Shown: in pieces, positions 56,949-64,000 of the stretch | Position numbering within the stretch: the stretch's first letter is position 1 | Layout: each line of letters begins with the position of its first letter | Assembly (NCBI GenBank): GCA_036499395.1 | Contig: DASYDW010000004.1 | Location: 19,012-83,011 of the forward strand | Direction: 5' to 3' | Origin: Pirellulales bacterium | GTDB lineage: Bacteria > Planctomycetota > Planctomycetia > Pirellulales > JACPPG01 | Length of the DNA: 64,000 nucleotides | Translations under genes and position numbers: made by a program | The notes under the pieces: generated by a model | What the model was told of the DNA's origin: nothing | The model's database searches: none | The model's input: only the letters and a program-made list of their open reading frames with translations

Positions 56949-59423
56949 TTAGAGCTTGATGCGGCGCAGACGCAGGGCGTTGGTGATAACCGAGACGGAG
57001 CTAAAGCTCATTGCCGCGGCCGCGATCATCGGACTCAGCAACAGCCCGAAAAAGGGATACAACACGCCGGCGGCGATCGGTACGCCAATGCCGTTATAGA
57101 CGAACGCAAAGAACAGATTCTCGCGAATGTTTCGCATCGTGGCATGGCTAAGACGCCTGGCCCGAACGATGCCTCGCAGGTCTCCTTTGATGAGCGTGAC
57201 GCCCGCACTTTGGATCGCGACGTCGGTTCCCGTTCCCATGGCGATGCCCACGTCAGCTTGCGCGAGTGCCGGGGCATCATTGACTCCGTCGCCGGCCATG
57301 GCCACAACGCGGCCTTCGCTTTGCAGTTTGCGAATCAAGGCATTCTTCTGTTCCGGGCGAACCTCGGCTTCAACTTCCTGCAAATTCAGCTGGCGCGCAA
57401 TCGCTTCGGCCGTGGCACGACTGTCACCAGTCAGCATCACCAGGCGCAATCCCGCCTCGCGCAGGATGGCGATCGCCTCCCGGGCTGAATCCTTGATCGG
57501 GTCGGCCACGCCGATCAAACCCGCCGGACGACCATCGACGGCCAAGAACATAACTGTCTGAGCTTGACGGCGCAACTCGTCGGCGCGCCCGGTAAGCGAC
57601 TGGATCTCAACTTTTGCGTTTTGCAGTAGGCCGGCGTTTCCGAATAGCAACCGATGGCCGTCGATCGTGCCGCACACCCCCTGCCCTGTCGTGGATTGGA
57701 AGTCCATCGCGGCGGTCAACGGCAGTCCGCGTTCGCGCGCGGCGGCCACAATGGCGGTGGCCAGAGGATGCTCGCTGGCCATTTCCAATCCAGCGGCCAA
57801 CCGCAACACGTCGTTCTCGGCGAATCCTGTTGCCACTTCGACGCTGACCACGCGCGGCTTTCCTTCGGTCAGCGTTCCTGTCTTGTCGACGACCAGCGTA
57901 TCGACCTTTTCCAGTCTTTCGAGCGCTTCAGCATTGCGGATCAAGACGCCTGCCGTCGCGCCGCGGCCGGTACCGACCATGATGGACATAGGCGTGGCCA
58001 ATCCCAAAGCGCAAGGACAGGCAATAATCAATACCGCCACGGCATTGACCAAGGCGTAGACCAGCCGCGGCTCGGGGCCCCACAGGCTCCAAACGGCAAA
58101 TGTGGCGACCGCGGTTAGCATCACGGCCGGCACAAAATAACCGGCCACAACATCGGCAAGCAATTGGATGGGGGCTCGGCTGCGCTGCGCCTCGCTGACC
58201 ATTTGCACGATTTGCGCCAGCAGCGTGTCACGACCGACTCGTTCGGTCTGCATGACGAACGATCCGGTGCCGTTGACCGTGCCTCCGGTGACTCGGTCGC
58301 CTGGTTGCTTGGCGGCAGGCACGGGCTCGCCAGTTATCATCGACTCGTCGATGTAGCTCGATCCCTCGACGACGCTGCCGTCGACCGGCACTTTTTCGCC
58401 GGGCCGGACGCGCAATCGATCGCCGAACTGAACGTCGTCGAGCGGGATGTCTCGTTCACCACCGTCGTCGATCTTTCTGGCCGTCCGCGGCGCCAGGCCG
58501 AGCAAGCTGCGAATGGCGCTCGACGTCTGGCTGCGGGCACGCAGTTCCAGCACCTGGCCGACCAGGACGAGCGTGACAATCACGGCCGCGGATTCGAAAT
58601 AGGTGGGAACCTCGCCTAAATGCCCGCGAAACGATTTGGGGAAAATTCCCGGCGCGAGGGTGGCCACGATACTTTCCAGATAAGCGGTACCGACGCCCAG
58701 CGCGATCAGAGTGAACATGTTGAACTGGCGCGTCAGTAGCGAATTCCAACCGCGCACGAAGAACGGCCACGCCCCCCACAGAACCACGGGCGACGTCAGC
58801 AACAGTTGCAGCCAGGCCGACACCTGCGGAGCGAGCCAATGCGAGAGCGGCAAGCCAGGCACCATCTCGGCCATCGCGATCACGAAAACCGGCACGGTCA
58901 GGACGGCGCAAACCCACAGCCGGTGCCGCATATCGTCGAGTTCTGTCGTGTCCTCTTCGGCATCCGTCGCATCGAGCGGTTCGAGCGCCATCCCGCAAAT
59001 CGGGCACGAACCGGGGCCGATCTTGCGCACTTCCGGATGCATTGGGCAGGTGTATGTCTTGTCCTGGTTCGGCCGAGCCTCGACAGAGTGTGCGTGTTCG
59101 GGAACCTTCAAGCCGAAAGAAGTCATTACGTGCGCGTCGGCAGCATGGTGAACTTGCCCGAGATATTTCTGGGGATCGGCCTGGAACTTCTTCACGCAGC
59201 TGGCCGAGCAAAAATAGAAAGCTTCCCCCTCATGCACAGTTTTGTGCGGGGTCTTGGTCAGGTCGACCGTCATGCCACAGACGACGTCTCGCACTCGGAC
59301 CTCTGCCGGAGTGAGCACCGGCAGTAAGCTGCCCGCCCCTGGCTCAGGTCCGGCGCCCTGAGGCGTGACGTTGTGCTCGTGCCCTTGGTGACTGCCGTGA
59401 TTTGTGGTTTGCCGTTCATTCAT
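56949..59423 (-). CDS. Copper-type heavy-metal P-type ATPase with YHS domain
   Basis: An 824-aa P1B-type ATPase. An unusual N-terminus holds a His-rich tail, a YHS domain (about residues 45-91; Cys49, Cys72, Cys76) and a heavy-metal-binding motif T-C126-P-M-H-P with C140-P-I-C143 (HMBD), instead of classical HMA repeats. The transmembrane CPC motif is I-A-C-P-C-A-L-G, the phosphorylation loop D-K-T-G-T-L-T, the S-E-H-P-L motif and [16 protein letters not shown] hinge are intact. This is the CopA/SilP-like class, exporting Cu(I) or Ag(I) from the cytoplasm. Divergent to cinA over 248 bases. The dispersed N-terminal domains suggest metal delivery by a chaperone-like YHS module. Confidence 0.94.
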   Translation of the reverse strand: MNERQTTNHGSHQGHEHNVTPQGAGPEPGAGSLLPVLTPAEVRVRDVVCGMTVDLTKTPHKTVHEGEAFYFCSASCVKKFQADPQKYLGQVHHAADAHVMTSFGLKVPEHAHSVEARPNQDKTYTCPMHPEVRKIGPGSCPICGMALEPLDATDAEEDTTELDDMRHRLWVCAVLTVPVFVIAMAEMVPGLPLSHWLAPQVSAWLQLLLTSPVVLWGAWPFFVRGWNSLLTRQFNMFTLIALGVGTAYLESIVATLAPGIFPKSFRGHLGEVPTYFESAAVIVTLVLVGQVLELRARSQTSSAIRSLLGLAPRTARKIDDGGERDIPLDDVQFGDRLRVRPGEKVPVDGSVVEGSSYIDESMITGEPVPAAKQPGDRVTGGTVNGTGSFVMQTERVGRDTLLAQIVQMVSEAQRSRAPIQLLADVVAGYFVPAVMLTAVATFAVWSLWGPEPRLVYALVNAVAVLIIACPCALGLATPMSIMVGTGRGATAGVLIRNAEALERLEKVDTLVVDKTGTLTEGKPRVVSVEVATGFAENDVLRLAAGLEMASEHPLATAIVAAARERGLPLTAAMDFQSTTGQGVCGTIDGHRLLFGNAGLLQNAKVEIQSLTGRADELRRQAQTVMFLAVDGRPAGLIGVADPIKDSAREAIAILREAGLRLVMLTGDSRATAEAIARQLNLQEVEAEVRPEQKNALIRKLQSEGRVVAMAGDGVNDAPALAQADVGIAMGTGTDVAIQSAGVTLIKGDLRGIVRARRLSHATMRNIRENLFFAFVYNGIGVPIAAGVLYPFFGLLLSPMIAAAAMSFSSVSVITNALRLRRIKL

Positions 59424-59671
59424 TTTCGATGCCTGGATTGCTGCGCCGAGTCACGGCCTCATTTGCCAGATTTAGCGTACGGTCATCTGGTACTGCATAA
59501 GGATACGGAAAGTGGGCAAGCAGGCGCAGGCGGTGCGGCACCGTTTTATCGGAAAACAGGCTAATAAACGTACGATGCCTAAGCTGGACGATTCGGCAAT
59601 TCCTGCCAGAATACGGCAATACCCGAATATTCCGCCGCTATTTTCATTTCCTGACAATTTGCGAGCGACCG

Positions 59672-60928
59672 ATGGATGCCGAAGTTATTTCGATCGGTGA
59701 CGAACTGACCAGCGGCCAACGGCTCGATACGAACAGCCAATGGCTGAGCGAGCGGTTGGGAGAGATCGGCATTCGGGTCGTCTATCATACGACCGTGGCT
59801 GACGATTTGGCCGCCAACGTCAACGTGTTTCGCGCGGCCGCCGAGCGGGCGGACGTCGTCGTGGCCTCGGGAGGCTTAGGGCCAACAGCGGACGATCTGA
59901 CGCGCGAGGTGCTGGCCCAACTCGCTGGCACGGAACTCGTACGGCACGAGCATATCGTCGAGCACATTCGTGGTTTATTCGCGCGGTTTGGGCGCGACAT
60001 GCCCGAGCAGAACAAGGCGCAGGCGATGTTTCCCGTCGGCAGCCGGATCATACCGAATCCGACCGGCACGGCCCCTGGTATCGCGCTGGATGTTCCCCGC
60101 GCTGGCCGCGAACCTTGCCGACTGTTTGCGCTGCCCGGCGTTCCCTCGGAAATGTTTCGCATGTGGGAGGAGACGGTTCGGCCGGAGCTGGTGCGAATCA
60201 GCGGGGCGCCGCAGGTGATTCGTCACCGCCGCATCAAATGCTTTGGCCTCAGCGAAAGCGAGCTCGAAGGACGACTCCCTGACTTGATTCGGCGTGGCCG
60301 GGTGCCCAGCGTCGGTATTACGGTCAGCGCCGCCACGATTACGCTGCGGATCACGACCCTGGGCGCAAGCGACGAAGCTTGCCGAGCGGCGGCCGAGCCG
60401 ACGGTGCGCATGATTTACGATTGCCTGGGGAACGTCGTCTTCGGCGAAGAGGAAGACGAGATGGAAAACGCCGTGGTTCGGTTGCTCGGCCAGCGCGGCC
60501 TTTCACTGGCCACCGCGGAATGGGGAACCGGGGGCTTGGTGGCAGACCGCTTGCACGAGGCAGCCAAAGGGGACGCCGGCAACTTCTTGGGTGGCCTGGT
60601 GGTGCCAAATCAGCCGGCACTAGTGAAACTGCTCAATGTCGCCCCGGAGCTGGTCGTCCAGCATACGCCCGTCAGTGGCGAAGTGGTCGAGGCAATGGCC
60701 CGTGGCTGCCGGGAAAAAGTCGGCGCGGATCTAGGGCTGGCCGTGAGTCAATTTCCGGACCTCGTGGCACGGGGGACGACGCCGCAGCGACTGTTTGTCT
60801 CGTTGGCGACGGCCACCGGGGTTACGACCCGCTCGGTGCCCCATTTCGGCACGCCCGACATTTTAAAATCACGGGCGGCCAAGCAGGCCCTGAATCTGGT
60901 CCGGCTGACGTTGCTGGACATGGCGTAA
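59672..60928 (+). CDS. cinA: CinA homologue with mutated C-terminal deamidase site
   Basis: A 418-aa protein of the CinA family. The N-terminal COG1058 (MoeA-like, ADP-ribose/nucleotide pyrophosphatase) domain is intact (VISIGDELTSGQRLDTNSQWL, VVASGGLGPTADDLTREVLA). In the C-terminal PncC-like NMN deamidase domain the conserved A-E-S-C-T-G-G, carrying the catalytic Ser, reads A-E-W284-G285-T-G-G; both the Ser and the Cys are changed. That domain is probably inactive for deamidation, so the protein may keep only the nucleotide pyrophosphatase role. No competence genes are nearby. Confidence 0.92.
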   Translation: MDAEVISIGDELTSGQRLDTNSQWLSERLGEIGIRVVYHTTVADDLAANVNVFRAAAERADVVVASGGLGPTADDLTREVLAQLAGTELVRHEHIVEHIRGLFARFGRDMPEQNKAQAMFPVGSRIIPNPTGTAPGIALDVPRAGREPCRLFALPGVPSEMFRMWEETVRPELVRISGAPQVIRHRRIKCFGLSESELEGRLPDLIRRGRVPSVGITVSAATITLRITTLGASDEACRAAAEPTVRMIYDCLGNVVFGEEEDEMENAVVRLLGQRGLSLATAEWGTGGLVADRLHEAAKGDAGNFLGGLVVPNQPALVKLLNVAPELVVQHTPVSGEVVEAMARGCREKVGADLGLAVSQFPDLVARGTTPQRLFVSLATATGVTTRSVPHFGTPDILKSRAAKQALNLVRLTLLDMA

Positions 60929-61266
60929 GCGTCGACCACGCTTGCGCTTCATCCGCTTCGCTCTGCGACGTTGTCCTCGCGCGCTAGCGGTCCGGAGCAA
61001 CGCCGCGGAAGGATTCTCGCCAAGAATCTGCAAGATTCTCGGTTGCGCGCGACATCTGTGTTTTAGCGAGGCGCAGGCTGACCGCGCGCCAGTGATAAAG
61101 CGAGCCGGCACCAGACTGGGGGGCTTTGTCATTCATTACGAGATTCGCGGACGAGCAGATTCATGACGGCTACGAAAATCGCAATCACGAATTGGACACG
61201 GCCGTATGCCGGTCGAACGTGGAGCGATTAAGCGCCTGGGCCCATCAATGCCGGAAGGACTCGGTT
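60929..61266. other. Intergenic stretch with overlapping small hairpins
   Basis: 338 bases between cinA and the ECF sigma gene. At 61012-61040 the sequence GATTCTCG-CC-AAGAATC-TGCAA-GATTCTCG makes two mutually exclusive hairpins (61013-61017 with 61023-61027; 61023-61028 with 61034-61039). No T run follows. It might be a weak attenuator-like element for the sigma gene, or a chance repeat. No gene is seen. Confidence 0.35.
61253..61259 (+). promoter_or_regulatory. Ribosome binding site fixing the GTG start of the ECF sigma factor
   Basis: GGAAGGA, 7 bases before the GTG at 61267. It favours this start over a TTG at 61126 that would add 47 residues of unlike composition. Confidence 0.72.
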
Positions 61267-61920
61267 GTGCGGGGAACTGATGTAAAGCATGGTCCGACTT
61301 TGTCTACTGCCGCCAGGCCCCCGGCCGGCGACGGTCACGCTAACGTTGGGTCATTCGCTACTCAAAGTGCGAATCGCCACGCTGTCGACGAGCAGTTGTT
61401 GGCGGACATCGTGACGGGGGACCGTTCGGCGTACGCCGCCTTCTACGATCGCCATGCGCCGCGAATTCTGGGGGTGTTGATCCGGGCCCTGCGACATCGA
61501 GCGGATGCCGAGGATGTTCTGCAGGAGACTTTTCACCAGGTTTGGCGGTCGGCCGCGCAGTATTCGCCGCTACGGTCCTCGCCCGAGGTGTGGCTGATGC
61601 TGCTGGCGCGATCTCGACTGCTCGATTTTGTCCGCCGCCGCCGACCGGACGCAAACGGAGCGCTCGTGTACACCGAGGCCCAGACGACCGACCCGCTCGC
61701 GGAGTTGGTGCGGCTCGAGTCGGCGCAGCGAGTCCGCCTGGCACTGGAACGGCTGCCCGAAGAGCAGCGATCGGTCATTGCTCTCTCGTATTTTCGCGGG
61801 CTCACGCACCAGCAAATCGCCGAGCAGCAGGCGATTCCCCTCGGCACGGCGAAAACGAGGATCCTGTTGGGAATTCGGGCTCTGCGCAAGTCGCTGCACG
61901 TGTTCAGGGACGGGGCCTAG
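61267..61920 (+). CDS. ECF-type RNA polymerase sigma factor
   Basis: A 217-aa ECF sigma factor. A ~38-residue variable N-terminus is followed by region 2 (LLADIVTGDRSAYAAFYDRHAPRILGVLIRALRHRADAEDVLQETFHQVW) and region 4 (RLALERLPEEQRSVIALSYFRGLTHQQIAEQQAIPLGTAKTRILLGIRALRKSL). The DAEDVLQETF core and the helix-turn-helix are complete. No anti-sigma gene is adjacent; the next gene is a DUF1559 pseudopilin-like protein. Start fixed by the GGAAGGA site upstream of GTG 61267. Confidence 0.93.
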   Translation: MRGTDVKHGPTLSTAARPPAGDGHANVGSFATQSANRHAVDEQLLADIVTGDRSAYAAFYDRHAPRILGVLIRALRHRADAEDVLQETFHQVWRSAAQYSPLRSSPEVWLMLLARSRLLDFVRRRRPDANGALVYTEAQTTDPLAELVRLESAQRVRLALERLPEEQRSVIALSYFRGLTHQQIAEQQAIPLGTAKTRILLGIRALRKSLHVFRDGA

Positions 61921-62154
61921 GCAGCGTTCGAGGATTTGATTCGGGCAGCAATCCGCCTCGGTTTTGCCGATTCTGTCCGGCACGCGCGCCAAACTCTTTG
62001 AGTTCTCTCGCAGGCACGAATATGATGACCAAACTGTAATCTTCGGGGCACATCCGCGCGCTAGACCGGCTCGTACCTTACAAACGGCGCCAGATGGGCT
62101 CTCGTGCAAAGTCATGGGCGAGCGCTTCGGGCCACGAGAACGGGGCGCTTGCGC

Positions 62155-62160
62155 GGAGGA
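62155..62160 (+). promoter_or_regulatory. Ribosome binding site fixing the start of the DUF1559 gene
   Basis: GGAGGA, 7 bases before the ATG at 62168. Upstream in-frame ATGs at 62114 and 61964 have no comparable site. Confidence 0.75.
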
Positions 62161-62167
62161 CGCGGGG

Positions 62168-63127
62168 ATGGCTTGCTGCGAGGAATCGATTGTCCGCGGG
62201 CTGCGGGCCCGACGGTCGCGGCGCGCGTTCACACTCGTCGAATTGCTGGTCATCCTGGCGATCATCGGCATTGTTGTTTCCCTATTGCTGCCGGCTGTGC
62301 AGGCGGCGCGATCCGCGGCGCGCCGAACGAAATGCGCGAACAACTTGAAGCAAATCGGCTTGGCCCTGGTCAGCTACCATGACGCGTACGCCACGCTTCC
62401 GCCCGGGTATTTGACGAATATCTCGGCGGCCGGTGTCGAGACAGGGCCTGGCTGGGGCTGGTGCTCGATGATCCTGCCGCAACTCGAGCAGACAGCGCTT
62501 TGGAGCACGCTCGACATGTCCGTGGGAATCGAGAATTCCGCGACCACCGCAGCCACATCGTGCAAAACCAACATTCCCACATTGCTTTGCCCCGCGAACG
62601 AGATTCTCTACCCGGCCTGGCCGGCCGAAGTGCGCGACGCAAACGGCAATCCCACGCGCCTGATCTGCAAGGTGTCGTTCGCGCCCTACATGGGCATGAT
62701 GGGGCCAAGCGATGCCAGTCCAGTTGGGGCGGGAATCTTTTATCGCAATAGCCGGACGCGATTTGCCGACATTACCGACGGAAGCTCACAAACGATCGCC
62801 GTCGGCGAGCGTGCCTATTTGCTCGGCGAAGGGACGTGGGTCGGAGCCGTGACTGGCGCTTCGCTCTTTCCTGACCCAAGCGAGGGGGAGATTTCGCTCC
62901 CTCATTTGAAGCCGAGTTCCGGCATGGTGCTTGGCTATACAGGATCAGGGGGGCCAGGAAGTCCGAACAGTGAAATTAACGAGTATTACAGCCTGCACGG
63001 TGCCGGCGTGAATTTTCTCTATGCGGATGGCCACGTCGAGTTTCTGCCCACCTCGCTCGACAGCCAGGTGTACCAGGCCCTGGCGACGCGCGCCGGCGCC
63101 GAACCGGTCAGCGCGCCGGGCCGATAA
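62168..63127 (+). CDS. DUF1559 protein with prepilin-type N-terminus
   Basis: A 319-aa protein of the planctomycete DUF1559 (SBP_bac_10) family. The N-terminal prepilin segment R-R-A-F-T-L-V-E-L-L-V followed by a hydrophobic helix (ILAIIGIVVSLLLPAVQAAR) suits processing by a prepilin peptidase, with Ala instead of Gly just before the cleavage site. Typical blocks follow: C-A-N-N-L-K-Q-I-G-L-A, the ITDGSSQTIAVGERAYL segment, and the C-terminal H-G-x-G-V-N-F-L-Y-A-D-G-H-V-E motif (H-G-A-G-V-N-F-L-Y-A-D-G-H-V). These pseudopilin-like proteins are numerous in planctomycetes; their role, possibly in glycan uptake fibres or secretion, is debated. Confidence 0.93.
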   Translation: MACCEESIVRGLRARRSRRAFTLVELLVILAIIGIVVSLLLPAVQAARSAARRTKCANNLKQIGLALVSYHDAYATLPPGYLTNISAAGVETGPGWGWCSMILPQLEQTALWSTLDMSVGIENSATTAATSCKTNIPTLLCPANEILYPAWPAEVRDANGNPTRLICKVSFAPYMGMMGPSDASPVGAGIFYRNSRTRFADITDGSSQTIAVGERAYLLGEGTWVGAVTGASLFPDPSEGEISLPHLKPSSGMVLGYTGSGGPGSPNSEINEYYSLHGAGVNFLYADGHVEFLPTSLDSQVYQALATRAGAEPVSAPGR

Positions 63128-63438
63128 GCCCAATGAGCCGACGGGCGGCAAAATTGACCGGTTCGGAGAATTGCTGCAATAAATCCCCTCTGGCGAGACA
63201 TCTGTGTATGGCAACCAGCACAATTGGCCTGCCGGAAGGGAAATCCAGGCTCCGTGTACAGCGGGGCTGCGGTGCGTAGCCGTTCTTGACGTGGCGAGCC
63301 CTCCAGCCCAGGTCGCCGCGGGCGGGCGGCTACGCACCTATTTTTGTTCCGGCCGATGATGCGGCCATTACCAGCGAAATTGAGTCGGACCGTTGCGACT
63401 TGTTTGAGGCGCAGATCGTATGGCGCAGGCGATTGCCA
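63128..63438. other. Intergenic stretch before the second ECF sigma gene
   Basis: 311 bases. Its main content is a long hairpin at 63271-63338 (listed separately). An open frame in the sigma-gene reading continues upstream past 63439 to at least the hairpin, but lacks an ATG, and its composition is less convincing. Confidence 0.4.
63271..63343 (+). terminator. Long-loop hairpin followed by T run
   Basis: Arm GGTGCGTAGCCG (63271-63282) pairs perfectly with CGGCTACGCACC (63327-63338); within the loop GGCGA (63293-63297) pairs with TCGCC (63313-63317). TATTTTT follows. It is terminator-like for the DUF1559 gene, which ends 143 bases upstream, but the branched fold and distance leave room for a structured RNA or leader of the sigma gene. 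Confidence 0.5.
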
Positions 63439-64000
63439 GTGCTTAATGAGGAATCGTTCGCGGCGCATTTGACGGGGTCGTATCAACGACTCTGGCTGAT
63501 CGCCGCAGCAATTACAGGTGACCGGACCGAAGCCGACGACATCGTGCAAGAAGCGGCCTTGGTAGCGTTGCGCAAACTCGACGAATTCGTCGCCGGCACA
63601 AACTTCGCGGCCTGGATGTCGCAAATCGTGCGCTTAACGGCGCTGAACCATGCCCGAAAAACCAACCGCCAAAGCACCCTTCCGACCGATCCCGTTGCAC
63701 TCGATCGCGTGGGGACACGTCTGACCACCAATACCACCACAACGAATGCCACGGTCGGCACGGATGGACGACTCGCGCAGCTGCAGATGGATTTCGACGA
63801 CGAAGTGATCGCTGCCCTGCAAGGAGTCAGCGACATGGGGAGGGCATGCCTGTTGTTGCGGATTATTCAACAACTGTCGTATGCCGAAATCGCCGTCACG
63901 CTGCAGATTCCTCCAGGCACGGCCATGAGCCACGTACACCGCGCTCGCGAGCAAGTTCGCGAGCGTTTGAAAAGCCGCAAGAGTAACCCTTCGCCCTCCG
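63439..64000 (+). CDS. ECF-type sigma factor, 3' end beyond the window
   Basis: An open frame from GTG 63439 to the right edge (187 codons, no stop). Region 2: FAAHLTGSYQRLWLIAAAITGDRTEADDIVQEAALVALRKLDEF, then AAWMSQIVRLTALNH; region 4 begins GRACLLLRIIQQLSYAEIAVTLQIPPGTAMSHVHRAREQVRERL. Between them is a Thr/Asn-rich linker (L-T-T-N-T-T-T-T-N-A-T-V-G) that is unusual in ECF sigmas. The start is uncertain: TTG 63433 is an alternative and no clear Shine-Dalgarno is seen. C-terminus and any anti-sigma partner lie outside. Confidence 0.85.
   Translation, partial: MLNEESFAAHLTGSYQRLWLIAAAITGDRTEADDIVQEAALVALRKLDEFVAGTNFAAWMSQIVRLTALNHARKTNRQSTLPTDPVALDRVGTRLTTNTTTTNATVGTDGRLAQLQMDFDDEVIAALQGVSDMGRACLLLRIIQQLSYAEIAVTLQIPPGTAMSHVHRAREQVRERLKSRKSNPSPS

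Overview
The window is high-GC DNA from a planctomycete, most likely of the Pirellulales type. The markers are an adjacent pair of PSCyt1/DUF1549/DUF1553 and DUF1501 genes, a DUF1559 pseudopilin-like gene next to ECF sigma factors, an SHD1-domain protein, a bacterial formylmethanofuran-dehydrogenase-like subunit (FhcB), Gfo/Idh/MocA and SMP-30 proteins, and redoxin/cytochrome/copper-monooxygenase fusions. I see no tRNA, rRNA, CRISPR array, prophage or insertion sequence. It reads as ordinary chromosome, densely coded on both strands.

Layout. 1-11.3 kb: an SHD1 protein cut by the left edge, a small ORF, the PSCyt1/DUF1501 pair, fhcB, a cyclase-family hydrolase, a small membrane-anchored protein, and a 764-aa exported redoxin-cytochrome-copper protein. 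11.3-23.6 kb: a Tad/Flp pilus locus read right to left. It holds the flp pilin (with a strong terminator just after it), a 36-aa membrane microprotein, prepilin peptidase tadV, tadE, cpaB, secretin cpaC, cpaE, ATPase tadA/cpaF, tadB, tadC, a secreted Gly-rich protein and a TPR lipoprotein. 24.2-33.8 kb: an alpha/alpha-toroid protein with a DUF362 protein, a ketoglutarate-semialdehyde-type dehydrogenase, a PlsC/CdsA phospholipid pair, a zinc-metallopeptidase-like protein, a Nudix hydrolase, a Gfo/Idh/MocA oxidoreductase and a secreted hypothetical.

33.8-45.6 kb: thiS-thiG and a DinG-type helicase, a paralogue of the metallopeptidase-like protein, a small secreted protein, hisF, then a run of pilT-like ATPase, a signal-peptide-bearing GspE/PilB homologue with a broken Walker A, and two membrane proteins, ending in serC. 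45.7-51.8 kb: a sugar/nucleoside ABC importer operon (Tat-lipoprotein binding protein, RbsA-type ATPase, RbsC-type permease) coupled to an exported nucleoside hydrolase, and divergent to it an SMP-30 gene. 51.8-64 kb: a receiver-like/coiled-coil protein, larC, nicotinate phosphoribosyltransferase, a guanidinium exporter of the SugE/Gdx type, a methyltransferase, a YHS-domain copper-type P-type ATPase, a cinA homologue with a mutated C-terminal active site, an ECF sigma factor, a DUF1559 protein and a second ECF sigma factor cut by the right edge.

The most unusual items are the pilT/degenerate-ATPase cassette (39.9-44.3 kb), the microprotein inside the Tad locus, FhcB with tyrosine at the position of the archaeal metal-binding cysteine, and the three-domain copper/haem/redoxin protein with every PHM-type copper ligand recognisable.
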